Position numbers and translations under genes: made by a program. From positions 2,356,001-2,420,000 of the forward strand of contig NZ_CP050154.1 of assembly GCF_011617705.1 (NCBI RefSeq): a stretch of 64,000 nucleotides of DNA, read 5' to 3'. The DNA comes from Brevibacterium limosum. Lineage in GTDB: Bacteria > Actinomycetota > Actinomycetes > Actinomycetales > Brevibacteriaceae. Below are positions 24,209 to 33,866 of the stretch, one piece after another (within the stretch, counting starts at the first letter, position 1; each line of letters starts with the position of its first letter). The notes beneath the pieces were generated by a model. It worked only from the letters and a program-made list of their open reading frames with translations. It was not told the DNA's origin and did not search any database.

Positions 24209-25182
24209 TCGTTGTCCAACCAGCTGTACAGGAGCTGACCGGCAATCGAGATCGTCGACGGGGCCCGCACTTCTCCGTTCGCCAAAGCGCTCTGCAGCTC
24301 TGCCCGGGTGAACCAGCGCAGGGAGGCGATCTCCGCCTCGTCTGCGGCGAAGTCGAGACTGGGAGCGGCTGCTGCGAAGCCGAGCATGAGTGAGCACGGA
24401 AACGGCCACGGCTGGGAGCCCAGATACTGCGGATCGGTGACTTCGAGATGAGCTTCTTCCCAGATCTCGCGGATCACGGCGTGCTCGAGGGTCTCACCCG
24501 GTTCGACGAATCCGGCCAGGAGTGAGTAACGGTCGGATTCCCATGCGGCGTTGTTGCCCAACAGGACACGTTCGACACCGTCCGGATCGGTGTTGACGAT
24601 GACGACGATGACGGCAGGATCGGTGCGAGGGAAGTGTTCGCTGCCGGTCTCCGGGTCACGGCGGACCCATCCGCCCATGACCGGGCTGGTCGGGGTGCCC
24701 GTGCGCGGGGAGAACCGGTGCGCGCGATGCCAGTTGCCGAGGCCGACGATCTCACAGGCCAGGGACACCTGCACATCATCGAGGGATTCGGCGAGGTGAC
24801 GCAGGGGCAGCCAGACCGGTTCGGAGCTGTCGATGCCCTCCCCCGGTGCGGTCAGCCGGTCAGTGGCGTCCCGGGCACGCGACGCGTCCAGTCGGGCGTC
24901 GATGTGGCTGCGCCCCTCGTCGTCCAAGGACACTCCGATATAGCGGGCGCCCTGCGGGTCACGGCCGAGGTAGACCTCTGTCTGCCCCTCCGGCACCGAT
25001 TCGCGGTCGGTCAGGAAGAGGCCGCCGCCGCCGACGAGCAGAGTTCCGCGGTGTTCGAAGACGGCCCGGGCTCCCGAGACCCAGATCTCGCTGAGATCCC
25101 CGTACTGGCCCCGAGTCAGATGGTCACGATCGATTCCATGTCGGGCGAGGCTGATCGGCCGCACTGGAGGCAATGGCTTCAT
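24205..25182 (-). CDS. nudC: NADH pyrophosphatase NudC-like, zinc ribbon lost
   Basis: A 325-residue Nudix enzyme of the NudC type, which cleaves NAD(H) and can remove NAD caps from RNA. The Nudix box starts at G224 and includes E230 and REIWEE (238-243); the usual final Gly is His245. The NudC-specific SQPWPFP is at 256-262. The region that normally forms a four-Cys zinc ribbon reads HRFSPRTG...RRDPETG: the cysteine positions are S158, T161, D176 and T179. Thus the metal site is gone while the fold signatures remain. GGAGG sits just before the ATG at 25182. It is coupled to uvrD2, as in mycobacteria. Confidence 0.9.
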   Translation of the reverse strand: MKPLPPVRPISLARHGIDRDHLTRGQYGDLSEIWVSGARAVFEHRGTLLVGGGGLFLTDRESVPEGQTEVYLGRDPQGARYIGVSLDDEGRSHIDARLDASRARDATDRLTAPGEGIDSSEPVWLPLRHLAESLDDVQVSLACEIVGLGNWHRAHRFSPRTGTPTSPVMGGWVRRDPETGSEHFPRTDPAVIVVIVNTDPDGVERVLLGNNAAWESDRYSLLAGFVEPGETLEHAVIREIWEEAHLEVTDPQYLGSQPWPFPCSLMLGFAAAAPSLDFAADEAEIASLRWFTRAELQSALANGEVRAPSTISIAGQLLYSWLDNE

Positions 25183-25307
25183 GTCCTCCACGATAGCCCA
25201 GCGTCCTGACACGGCGATCGTGGCCGACGTCTCCCCGACCGGAGCGGAAAGCCGGCTCGGCAGACACGCTCGACGGCGAGTCCCGTGTCTCAGCGGAACC
25301 CAGACGG

Positions 25308-25313
25308 TAGATT
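25308..25313 (+). promoter_or_regulatory. -10 element of the phosphotransferase-like gene
   Basis: TAGATT lies seven bases before the GTG at 25321, which would make the transcript leaderless. This is one reason for choosing that start. Confidence 0.45.
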
Positions 25314-25320
25314 GGGGAAG

Positions 25321-26565
25321 GTGGATAACAAGGCGCTCAAGTTGACTGCGATCGCGGCGACGATGCTCGACGGCTTCGTCCCGACGAAATGGACTCCCCT
25401 GCCGTCCCTGGACGCCGGAGTCAGAGTCCTGCTCGGCGATGACGACCAGCAGCTCGTCGCAACGGCTCAGACCCAGCTCGATCGGACCGCAGACATCGGC
25501 TCCGCCGCCGAAGCGGGACGCATCTACGAGACCATGTACCCGCACGCGGACTTCACGTGGCCCCGCCTGCGGGCCATCACCGAGGTGGACGGCGACTACT
25601 TCGATACTGAATCCCCGACGACCGTGACCCTGTCCGATCCTCTTCCGGGCGCGCCGCTGGGAGACGTCCCCATCGCCGACATCGCGCGGGCCAGCTCGTT
25701 GGCACAGGCTCTGGCGACTCTGCATTCGGCGGCACCCGAGCCCGTCTCCGATGCGGGTTTCCCGGTGGAGGATCCGTCTCGGTCACAGTTCCTCATCCTC
25801 GAGCGCCTCGATCAGGCAGCGAGCACCGGACGGGTGCCGTCGTCCCTGCTGCAGCATTGGGAAGAGGAGTTCGAGAAGGTCGCGCTCTGGCATTTCCTCG
25901 CCACACCCATCCACGGCTCCCTCGATGAGACGAGCGTCTATACCGATCAGGAGCGGGTGCTCGCTCTGGCCGAGATCGGTCGTCTTCGCGTCGCCGATCC
26001 GGCCATCGACCTGGCAGCGGCTTCGGCGCTGATCGATCCCGCTGCCTTGCCGACCTTCTACGAGGAATACCGCAACTCCCGGCCTCGTGCCGATGAGCAC
26101 GTCATTGCCCGTGCCGAGCTGTTGGCAGAATTCGCCGTGCTCGACTGGCTGCTCGAAGCTGTCGACTCCGGGGACGAGACGGCCGTCGAGGATGCCGCCG
26201 AGCTTCTCAGCTCATTCGATGAGGTCCTGTTCGGCAGCACAGCCGCCGGAGCCTCCGCTCCCAGCTCGGCCGCGGAATCTGCTGCCGGCCGTGAAGACGA
26301 AGCACACGGTCTTCCCACCTCGAGTCAAGCCTCTCGCGATCCGGCATCGGCGACTGCGGCGACGGAAACCGATTCTCCCGATGTCGAAGCCGCTATCACG
26401 GAGACCGAAGCGACCGATGTGTTCATTCCCCGGGCTCAGCCGTCTGATGCCGCCCGGGACGACAGTTCGGAATCCGACTCCGAACCGGGATCACATGTGT
26501 CGACCGAACCGCCTCGCGACTCCGACGCTTCCGATGGCGGGGAAGAGACCGGCCGCATCCGCTGA
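25321..26565 (+). CDS. Aminoglycoside-phosphotransferase-fold protein, degenerate
   Basis: A 414-residue protein whose first ~290 residues resemble the APH/choline-kinase fold. The catalytic HGD loop is seen only as HGSLDETSVY, followed by GRLRVADPAIDLAAA in place of the usual ID.....GDP.D.A. The key Asp positions are partly replaced, so kinase activity is doubtful. The last ~120 residues are a low-complexity Ala/Ser/Glu/Asp/Thr tail without predicted fold. Starts are ambiguous: GTG at 25321 has a -10 at the leaderless distance, while GTG at 25285 would add 12 residues. Proteins of this type sit between nudC and adnB in several actinobacteria, function unknown. It ends 2 bp from the convergent adnB. 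Confidence 0.65.
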   Translation: MDNKALKLTAIAATMLDGFVPTKWTPLPSLDAGVRVLLGDDDQQLVATAQTQLDRTADIGSAAEAGRIYETMYPHADFTWPRLRAITEVDGDYFDTESPTTVTLSDPLPGAPLGDVPIADIARASSLAQALATLHSAAPEPVSDAGFPVEDPSRSQFLILERLDQAASTGRVPSSLLQHWEEEFEKVALWHFLATPIHGSLDETSVYTDQERVLALAEIGRLRVADPAIDLAAASALIDPAALPTFYEEYRNSRPRADEHVIARAELLAEFAVLDWLLEAVDSGDETAVEDAAELLSSFDEVLFGSTAAGASAPSSAAESAAGREDEAHGLPTSSQASRDPASATAATETDSPDVEAAITETEATDVFIPRAQPSDAARDDSSESDSEPGSHVSTEPPRDSDASDGGEETGRIR

Positions 26566-26567
26566 TC

Positions 26568-29500
26568 TCAGCCGACGTCGTTGGCTTCCAACCACTCGAT
26601 GACCTCGACTTCGTCGGGCAGATCGGTGAACTGCACGACCTCATCGCTGCCGACGAAGTAGAACGTTCCCGTCACCTCGGTGATCTCCGGATGCACCCGC
26701 AGGATGGCGAACCGGTAGAGCGCCAGCTGCCATTTCATCACCTCGAGCGCCGCGGCATCGGGTTTCTTCGAGGTCTTCCAATCCACGACCTCGGCATGGC
26801 CCCCGGTGATGAAGACGGCATCGATCTTCCCCGGCACCCGGAATCTGCCGAGAACGAGTTCGAAGGACATCTCCACATGGTCTGCTCGCCGAGTCGCGAA
26901 CTCGGAGGCGGAGAACGTCGCCTGCAGCCGTTCGATCGTGGCGGCGTCCATGGGGCGCACCGATTCGTCTTCACCGATGTCGATGCTCGACTGACCGAAA
27001 TGCTGTTCGACCCAGGAGTGGAAGGCCGTTCCGATCTCGGCCGCCCGGCTCGGCGGCGTCGGGATCGGGCGCAGGGTCTGCGTGCGGAAGCCCTGTGGGT
27101 CGCGCCGCCATGAGACCAGGGCCGTCGCCGACAGGCGGTCGGGCATCGCCGCTGCGGTCACGGTCTCGGGCCGGTCGCCGATGCGCAGCGCCTGCGCTGC
27201 GTAGCGCCCGATCACTCCCGGCACCTCGGCCAGAGACTCCAAGCTGACTTCCGGGCTCGCCTCGACCCAGTCTGCGGCGCGCTGTGCGGCGGCGACCTGC
27301 CTGGTGCGCGGCACCGGCCATGGAGTGGTCTCGACGCGGTCCTCTGCCGATTCGTCGGCAGGCTCCGGGATCTCGACTTCCAGGCCCAAGGCTTCGATCG
27401 CTTCGGTGAGGAAGGGCGACGGGTCGTCGGGGACGGTGCGCGATCCCATCAGTTCCGCCCCGAGCCACAGATGCCTCTTGGCGCGGGTGAACGCCACATA
27501 GGCCAGACGCCGCTCCTCGCCCACATGCGCGTCGGCGATCTGTGGGCGGATGAAGTCCCCGATCCACTCGTCCAGAGCCTTCTTCGTATCGAATTCGGCT
27601 TCCCGCAGGTCGAAGTCGACAAGATGTGCGCGGTCACCGCGCAGCGGGTACGGCAGTGCCGTGCGGTCCATCCACCCCTCTTTGTCCCGCGGTTCGGTCG
27701 GGAAGTCCTTGACCACCAGGGAGGGAACGGCGACGGCATCGAACTCCAGCCCCTTCGAGGCGTGGACGGTCATGATGTTGATCGCGTCGGCAGCCGTCGT
27801 CGGTTCTGCGACGCTCAGCGCATCATGGGCTTCCATGAGTCTGAGCCAGGACAGGAACCCGGTGATCGAGGGTTTGTCGTCGGTGGTCGAGTACTGGCTG
27901 GCCGCGGACAGGAACGCATCGACGGAAGCCCTGTGCAGATTGCGCAGCGAATCGCTGAGTCCCCAGATGTCCGAGTCGATACCGGTCTCGGACATCGCAG
28001 TGCGGATGATCGACGAGATGGTGCCCGTGCCCGACCGGGTGGCGCGCAGCGCACGAGCCAGCCGGACCAGTCGGTGCAGCGCCTCCGAGCTCAGCCCGGA
28101 CTGCCGATAGTCGGCGACAAGACTCCTGCCCGCGGCTGTCCGCGCACCCTGGTCGAGGGCTCGCTGCACCTCGATGAGCTCATCGAGGCCTTCGACGATC
28201 GTCGCCTGGTCGATGGCTTCGGCGATGACCTCCTCGGTGGCGGGTTCGGACCTGTCGGAGGCTCGCCGCTCGGTCTGACGGCGGGTGAAGGACTGCAGTC
28301 CGGCGATATCGCCGGCACCGAGGCCGAGCATCCGTCCGCTGACGAGCCGCATGACCTCGTCGCCGGCCATCGGGTCGACCGCGGCAGTGAGCACCGCGCG
28401 CAGATCGGCGACGAAGGGGTCGGTGAGCAGCCCGGAGGAACCATGCACATGCACGGCGAACCCGGCGGCTTCCAGAGCTGCCGCAACCGGTGCGAAATGG
28501 GCACGTTTGCGGCACAGCACCGCTTTCGACGAGCCTGCGGGAATGGTGTGGAACCATTCCGTGAGGGCGCGCAGTCCGGTCGTGAGGAAGTCGGGGTCGT
28601 GGGCTCCCGAACTGATCTCGACGCTGACCTCGCCGTCGCCGGCACCATCGCGAGCCGACAGCGGGGACTCGCTGCTGTCGTCGAGTCCAGCGGCGATGCG
28701 GTTGGCCACCTGCAGAATCGAACGGTCGTTTCGCCAACTCGTGCTCAGCGACAGGGATGCGACATCGCGGAAGTCGGAGGAGAACCGGACCATGTTGTCG
28801 GCGCTGGCACCGCGCCATCCGTAGATGGCCTGGCGGGGATCGCCGACCGCGGTGACAGCGGTGGAGTGGAAGAGGTCGCGCAGGAGCTTGAGCTGAGCCA
28901 CCGAGGTGTCCTGGAACTCGTCGAGGAGGACGATCTTCCATCGGGCCCTCTCGGCTTCGGCTGCGGCCGGAACCTCGTCGAGGATGCGTTGAGCGAATCG
29001 CACCTGATCCGAGAAGTCCATGGCCAGATTGCGTCGTTTGGCCCGCATATAGGCATCAGCCAGTCGGGCCGTTCTGATCTTCGCTTCGAGCTTCGCCCGT
29101 CGTCCGTTGGGATCGACGGGTTTGCCTCTGCTGGAGACCAGGGCGGCCAGACACTGCTCGAGATAGGCGGTGACTTCGTCGACATCTCGACCGTGGTCGT
29201 TCATCTGCCCGGCCAGAGCGATGACGTCGGCGATCATCGTCTCGCGGGAGAAGTCTCCGGGGATCTCCTCGGGTGGTGTGGAGTCGATGAGCTCCCCGGC
29301 GATGGTGTGTGCCGCGGCGTCATCGAGGAGGACCGTTTCGGGTTCGATGCCGATGCTCACACCGTGTTCGCTGACGATCGAGGCGGCATAGGAGTTGTAC
29401 GTCGACACGGTGGGGTTGTCGAGACCGGGCAGGGAGAGGTCCTGGCTGTGTCCGAGCTTGTGTCGCAGTCGGGACAGAAGCACGCGGATGCGTCCGCCGA

Positions 29501-29747
29501 GTTCACCGACGGCCTTGCGGGTGAAGGTCAGCCCGAGGATCTCCTCGGGAGACACGAACCCGTTCGCCACCAACCACACCACACGCTGTGAGATGACGGT
29601 GGTCTTTCCGGAGCCGGCCCCGGCGGTGACCTTCATCGACTGTGCGGGGTCGGCCTCGATGATCACCCGCTGCTCCGGGCTGGGCGGGAATGCCTGGGCA
29701 GGATCGGCGGCCGTGAGTTCGGCCAGCTGCTCTGCAGTGAAGCGCAT
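26568..29747 (-). CDS. adnB: AdnB-type helicase-nuclease subunit
   Basis: A 1059-residue SF1A motor fused to a C-terminal RecB-like nuclease. Walker A is VTAGAGSGKTTVISQR (near residue 45), Walker B is VLLDEFQDTS, and the C-terminal motor motif is RRLAYVAFTRAKRH. The nuclease core VVDWKTSKKPDA, with its QLALYRFA helix, lies near the end. AdnA and AdnB form the actinobacterial double-strand-break resection machine, the counterpart of RecBCD/AddAB. In mycobacteria AdnB carries the leading motor. The ATG overlaps the adnA stop codon (TGATG), which couples their synthesis. Confidence 0.93.
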   Translation of the reverse strand: MRFTAEQLAELTAADPAQAFPPSPEQRVIIEADPAQSMKVTAGAGSGKTTVISQRVVWLVANGFVSPEEILGLTFTRKAVGELGGRIRVLLSRLRHKLGHSQDLSLPGLDNPTVSTYNSYAASIVSEHGVSIGIEPETVLLDDAAAHTIAGELIDSTPPEEIPGDFSRETMIADVIALAGQMNDHGRDVDEVTAYLEQCLAALVSSRGKPVDPNGRRAKLEAKIRTARLADAYMRAKRRNLAMDFSDQVRFAQRILDEVPAAAEAERARWKIVLLDEFQDTSVAQLKLLRDLFHSTAVTAVGDPRQAIYGWRGASADNMVRFSSDFRDVASLSLSTSWRNDRSILQVANRIAAGLDDSSESPLSARDGAGDGEVSVEISSGAHDPDFLTTGLRALTEWFHTIPAGSSKAVLCRKRAHFAPVAAALEAAGFAVHVHGSSGLLTDPFVADLRAVLTAAVDPMAGDEVMRLVSGRMLGLGAGDIAGLQSFTRRQTERRASDRSEPATEEVIAEAIDQATIVEGLDELIEVQRALDQGARTAAGRSLVADYRQSGLSSEALHRLVRLARALRATRSGTGTISSIIRTAMSETGIDSDIWGLSDSLRNLHRASVDAFLSAASQYSTTDDKPSITGFLSWLRLMEAHDALSVAEPTTAADAINIMTVHASKGLEFDAVAVPSLVVKDFPTEPRDKEGWMDRTALPYPLRGDRAHLVDFDLREAEFDTKKALDEWIGDFIRPQIADAHVGEERRLAYVAFTRAKRHLWLGAELMGSRTVPDDPSPFLTEAIEALGLEVEIPEPADESAEDRVETTPWPVPRTRQVAAAQRAADWVEASPEVSLESLAEVPGVIGRYAAQALRIGDRPETVTAAAMPDRLSATALVSWRRDPQGFRTQTLRPIPTPPSRAAEIGTAFHSWVEQHFGQSSIDIGEDESVRPMDAATIERLQATFSASEFATRRADHVEMSFELVLGRFRVPGKIDAVFITGGHAEVVDWKTSKKPDAAALEVMKWQLALYRFAILRVHPEITEVTGTFYFVGSDEVVQFTDLPDEVEVIEWLEANDVG

Positions 29748-32700
29748 CAGTTCTCCTCCAACATCTTCGGACCGATCGCCGGGCACGAGGACCGGACGGG
29801 GCAGGACTGACATTTCTGCGGTTCGACCCGGGCGAGGAAGCTCGCGGCACGCATCCTGCCGGACACGTCGTCGATGAGTTCTCGCGCCCATCCGGGATTC
29901 TCATCGACATCCAGCGCCGGCTGTTCCCGAACTGTCCGGGCAGACTTGCGCAGAAACACGAGTTCGGCGCCGAAGGCGTGAGCGTCGAGGTCCTGGTCCT
30001 CTCCGATTCTGATGGTGCCGGAATTGATCGCTTCCTGGTACACGCCCAGCTGGGCGTGCCGGTCCATCTCCTTGCCGGCGACGACGTTCCTCCCGGTCTT
30101 GAAGTCGACGATGCGCAGCCCGCCCTCGACCTCCTCGACCCGGTCGAGTCGGCCGGTGACCTTCCACTCGCGTCCGTCTGCGTCGACGCCGACGGCATAG
30201 ACCTGCGCTTCGACACCGACAAGGCGGCCCGAGGTCGTCTTGATGTAGTCACCGAGGCGGTCGGCCATGCTCATCGCCACCTCGAATTCGCGTTCGCGCT
30301 CCCATTCGGCGTCGAATTCCAGGGACGCGAACTCCCCCTCCACGAAGCTGCGGATCGCGGAGGTGGGGCCTTCGGGATAGTTCTCGGCGGCCGCGTGGAT
30401 GATGGTTCCGAGACTCTGTGCCGTCGACATCGGACGATCACCGCCGTTGCGGGTGAGGAACCACCGCAGTGAGCAATCGGTGAATGCTTCGACCTGGGAG
30501 GGTGAGACACGGACCGTATCGGAGTCCGTGAAGAGCGGCTCGTGTGTGGTGATGTCCTCTGCCTCGCGCCACTGCCTCGGTGGTTCGACAGTCGGGCCGG
30601 CGTCCGCCAGAGCCCTCATCAGCGCCGCCCACGACTGTGTCTCCGGGCCCGGAGTCGCAGGCCTCTCCGAATCCTCAGCGAAGGTGTGCCCTGCCGCAGC
30701 TCCCTCGGGGTCGACATCTGCGGCCGCAGCTGTCAGCAGCAGACGGGCGCGGGTGTGAGCGGCCATCTCCGGCAGAGTCAGCGGAGGCAGTTCGTCCTCA
30801 TGTGTGATCGCATACCCGTCGGCCGCCTCGGTGCCCTTGGCAGTTCCGGCTGCGAGCACGTCGAAGAACGGGGACGGTTCGGTCTCCGCATCGGTGACGG
30901 CGGTGACGATCACCCGTTCCCGGGCCCGGCTGAGTGCGGTGAAGAACAGCTCGCCCTCTTCGCGCAGGTTCGTCCGTTTCGCGTGTGCGTGGTAACCGGG
31001 GTCGCCGGTGATCGTCTCACCCGTGTCGAGCACCGCGGTGAGGTCGGTGAGGCCGAGGATGCCTCCGCGCAGCTTCGGGTTCGGCCAGACGCCTTCGTCG
31101 ACCTCGGCGATGATCACCAGCGGCACACGCACGTGGGCCAGCGAGGACGGGGTGCCCACACGGACATGGTCGGCGAATCCGGCAGTATCGGCCAGGGAGT
31201 CCTGGGCGATGTCCTGCTCGGCGACGATTCCGGCGAAGGAGCGGGCGGTGAATCCGCCGCGATCTGAGATCTTCTCCGCCAGTGCGAACAGCCGCAGCAC
31301 CGAATCGAGGTAGCCGTTGGTCACCGATTCGGGGTCGCGCAGGGCCTCGGACTGCCATTTCTCGGCGACGCCTGCCGCGTCCCAGATGCTCCACAGCGCC
31401 TGGTGGGGGTCGGTGGCGCCGGCCTCGGCCGCGGCGTGGAGCATCCGTGAGATCGTGGCCAGCCCCTGTGGGGCGGAGTCGTCGATGGGGCTGCGCAGCG
31501 CCTGTGCCAGCGAGGCCGTGCTGCTGGGCGCCGGGAATCGTTTGCGCACTGTGCGTCGGAAGCGTCGGATCTGCACTGGGTCGAGGCGGACGTAGATGCT
31601 GCCTGCCAGAGACAGGGCGAGTTCCGCGATCGCCTCGTCATCGTCGAAATCCGGAGTGACCGAGAGCAGGTCCAACAGAGGTGCGGTCGCAGGGTCGACG
31701 TTGAGTGGCTGCATCAGAGTGGCGATGGAGACGCCGGAGGCTCGCAGCTCGTTGGCGATCGTGCGTGCGCTCGACGAGTTGCGGCAGATGAGAGCGACGT
31801 CGGACCAGGAATGGCCCTGTTCGACGAAGTTCGTGATGCGACGGGCCAGATATCGGTGTCCGGAGGCTCTGCCTTCGAACACATGCGTCTCCACGGGAGC
31901 CTCGACCGAGGCGGCCGACGGAGTCTCGGGTGATGCCGCCGCTGAGGTCTCGACCGGGGTCGCAGGCGGGGCCTCTGCCGTGGCCGGACGAGGGCGGGGT
32001 ATGTGTCCGAGCGACCAACGTGTGGTGATTCGGGCGCCGAATCCGTCGATGACCTCGGCCAATGCCGGATCGACATCCCACAGGCGGTCGAGGACGACCG
32101 TGTCGAAATCGGCATCGGCGATCGCCCGGTCGATGATCGAGGCGTCGGCTCCGTGGAAGCGCCCGGTCACCGTTTCGGGGGATCCGAACAGAGCGATCGC
32201 ACTCCCCCGGGCACGCAGCTGCTCGAGGATTCCCCAACTTGCTGCGGGGAAGTCCTGCACGCCGTCGGCAAGGACCACGGCGGGGACCCGGTCGGGAGCG
32301 AAGGTCCACGATCTGCCGGCAGTCACCTCGGCGGGTTCGCGGAAGATCTCGAAGGCGGCGAGGGCGAGCACCGTCGCGGAGTCGACGCCCCCATAGCCGG
32401 GCATGGACATGATGCCCAGATATTCGTCGAGGACCTCGGCCACGGCCTGCCACCGCGGATCGGGCTTGTCGGCCAGGACACGGTCGAAGGCGCTGCGACC
32501 GAAATCGAAGACGTGCTCGCCCGAAGAGTCGGGCGATGGGCCGGGCGTGCGCATTCCGAAGTCGAATTCCATCACCCGGTTGAGCGCGTCGCGGACCTCG
32601 GTGCGGAACGCCGAGGTCGAGCGCACCTCCGCGGTGATCTCCGACGGCCACGCCGGGCCATGAGAGCGGCCGAGTTCGTGACCTGCGAGGAGATCCGCGA

Positions 32701-33037
32701 GGAACACATCCTGATCGGCCCCGGAGATGAATTCGAGGTCCTCCCCGGTCCGCGTCGTGTGTGCTGCGCGGGCGATCCCATACGAGAAGGACGCGAGGCT
32801 GCGGGCTGGAGCGGCCGAGAGGACCGCATCAGCGGGCAGCTGGAGACGGTTGCGCAGCACATCGGCGTGGTAGCGATCGGGAGTGAGCACGAGGACGGAT
32901 GCCGGGTCGATCGCCGACACCAACTGGGCATAGAGCGACTCGAGCAGAGTCGTCTTCCCGGTTCCCGGCCGGCCGATGATATTCAGGCAGTCACCGGAGA
33001 GCAGGGTGCTGCCCATTCGCTGCGTCGTCTCATCCAT
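29747..33037 (-). CDS. adnA: AdnA-type helicase-nuclease subunit
   Basis: The 1096-residue partner of AdnB. The N-terminal Walker A is IIGRPGTGKTTLL, followed by a motor with weaker helicase motifs, and the C-terminal nuclease domain contains IVDFKTGRNVVAG and QLGVYQEAI. A cysteine in FTDCSLRWFL plus the terminal cluster CQSCPVRSSC give the four ligands of the 4Fe-4S staple found in AddB/RecB-type nucleases. AdnAB resects broken DNA ends to start repair. The middle contains a proline/alanine/threonine-rich insert (around residues 350-390) that looks like a flexible linker. Confidence 0.92.
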   Translation of the reverse strand: MDETTQRMGSTLLSGDCLNIIGRPGTGKTTLLESLYAQLVSAIDPASVLVLTPDRYHADVLRNRLQLPADAVLSAAPARSLASFSYGIARAAHTTRTGEDLEFISGADQDVFLADLLAGHELGRSHGPAWPSEITAEVRSTSAFRTEVRDALNRVMEFDFGMRTPGPSPDSSGEHVFDFGRSAFDRVLADKPDPRWQAVAEVLDEYLGIMSMPGYGGVDSATVLALAAFEIFREPAEVTAGRSWTFAPDRVPAVVLADGVQDFPAASWGILEQLRARGSAIALFGSPETVTGRFHGADASIIDRAIADADFDTVVLDRLWDVDPALAEVIDGFGARITTRWSLGHIPRPRPATAEAPPATPVETSAAASPETPSAASVEAPVETHVFEGRASGHRYLARRITNFVEQGHSWSDVALICRNSSSARTIANELRASGVSIATLMQPLNVDPATAPLLDLLSVTPDFDDDEAIAELALSLAGSIYVRLDPVQIRRFRRTVRKRFPAPSSTASLAQALRSPIDDSAPQGLATISRMLHAAAEAGATDPHQALWSIWDAAGVAEKWQSEALRDPESVTNGYLDSVLRLFALAEKISDRGGFTARSFAGIVAEQDIAQDSLADTAGFADHVRVGTPSSLAHVRVPLVIIAEVDEGVWPNPKLRGGILGLTDLTAVLDTGETITGDPGYHAHAKRTNLREEGELFFTALSRARERVIVTAVTDAETEPSPFFDVLAAGTAKGTEAADGYAITHEDELPPLTLPEMAAHTRARLLLTAAAADVDPEGAAAGHTFAEDSERPATPGPETQSWAALMRALADAGPTVEPPRQWREAEDITTHEPLFTDSDTVRVSPSQVEAFTDCSLRWFLTRNGGDRPMSTAQSLGTIIHAAAENYPEGPTSAIRSFVEGEFASLEFDAEWEREREFEVAMSMADRLGDYIKTTSGRLVGVEAQVYAVGVDADGREWKVTGRLDRVEEVEGGLRIVDFKTGRNVVAGKEMDRHAQLGVYQEAINSGTIRIGEDQDLDAHAFGAELVFLRKSARTVREQPALDVDENPGWARELIDDVSGRMRAASFLARVEPQKCQSCPVRSSCPAIGPKMLEEN

Positions 33038-33140
33038 ACTCGTATTCCATCACGGCCCGCTGACATGGCCTGTTCGAGATCGGAACCGGCGCGTCGCCGA
33101 TGCACGCGGCGGGATGCCCGGTGCGAGGCCCGTCTTCGCG

Positions 33141-33146
33141 TAGCAT
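33141..33146 (+). promoter_or_regulatory. -10 element of the TetR gene, leaderless type
   Basis: TAGCAT lies six bases before the ATG at 33153; there is no ribosome-binding site. Confidence 0.45.
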
Positions 33147-33152
33147 TGAAGA

Positions 33153-33746
33153 ATGTCGAGTCCACAACAGAGATTGCCCCGTGACCAGCGCCGCGACCAA
33201 TTGGTGGGAGTCGCACGCTCCGTTTTCGCCACCCGTGGATATCGGACGACCTCGATGGACATGATCGCCGAGGCAGCCGGTGTGTCCAAACCCGTGCTCT
33301 ATCAGCACTTCGATTCCAAGCAGGACCTCTACTTGGCGCTCATCGACTCATCGGCGGCGCTTCTGGACTCACGCTTGGCCGAGGCCCTGGGATCGACCAC
33401 CGATCCGCATGAGCAGATCCACGCGACCTACCGCGCCTATTTCGACTTCGTGGTCTCACACCGCGAAGAGTTCGTCATCATCTTCAATTCGGACGTCTAC
33501 GAGCCGAAGGCCGAACAGAAGCTGCGCGCACTGCGCGAGAGTTCGGCAACACGTGTCGTCTCTGCTCTGCAGAACTTCGCCCGTCTCACCGACGATGAGG
33601 CGCAGCTGCTGTGTCGGGCCCTCATCGGCACCGCTGAAGTCGTCGTCAAGCAGATCGACTCACAGCGCGGAATCGACGTCGACACGGCCGTCGAACTGCT
33701 CACCCAGATGAGCTGGGGCGGTCTGCGGTCGTTCTCCGAACGCTGA
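33153..33746 (+). CDS. TetR/AcrR-family transcriptional regulator
   Basis: A 197-residue regulator. The N-terminal HTH is classic: RRDQLVGVARSVFATRGYRTTSMDMIAEAAGVSKPVLYQHFDSKQDLY (about residues 9-56). The C-terminal domain is helical and ligand-binding. The mycobacterial homologue at this place (Rv3208 neighbourhood) is likewise a TetR protein next to DUF3107. Its effector and targets are not visible. It diverges from adnA with about 115 bp between starts and could act on its own promoter. Confidence 0.88.
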   Translation: MSSPQQRLPRDQRRDQLVGVARSVFATRGYRTTSMDMIAEAAGVSKPVLYQHFDSKQDLYLALIDSSAALLDSRLAEALGSTTDPHEQIHATYRAYFDFVVSHREEFVIIFNSDVYEPKAEQKLRALRESSATRVVSALQNFARLTDDEAQLLCRALIGTAEVVVKQIDSQRGIDVDTAVELLTQMSWGGLRSFSER

Positions 33747-33866
33747 CGTCTCACCGGGGCATCAGCCCACAGCGGAATCTGCAGGGAAGAATCCCGTGCC
33801 TGCGGACGTTAAGCTGAACACAGTCCAATCCGTCATCGGTCACCGAGCATCGGCACAAGGAGCACC

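Noticed and set aside
22169-24409. A longer UvrD2 start at 24409
   Set aside because: It would overlap nudC by some 200 bp and lacks a ribosome site. The ATG at 24208 overlaps the nudC stop as ATGA and begins the conserved domain.
24205-25725. A 506-residue NudC
   Set aside because: The extra N-terminal residues have no family character and lie in the promoter region of the divergent gene. GGAGG marks the ATG at 25182.
27471-29591. A 706-residue plus-strand frame opposite adnB
   Set aside because: It is the antisense shadow of a high-GC gene. The opposite strand has all the helicase and nuclease motifs in frame.
26568-29891. A longer AdnB start at 29891
   Set aside because: The extension lies inside the adnA coding end. 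The ATG at 29747 couples to the adnA stop and fits the family length.
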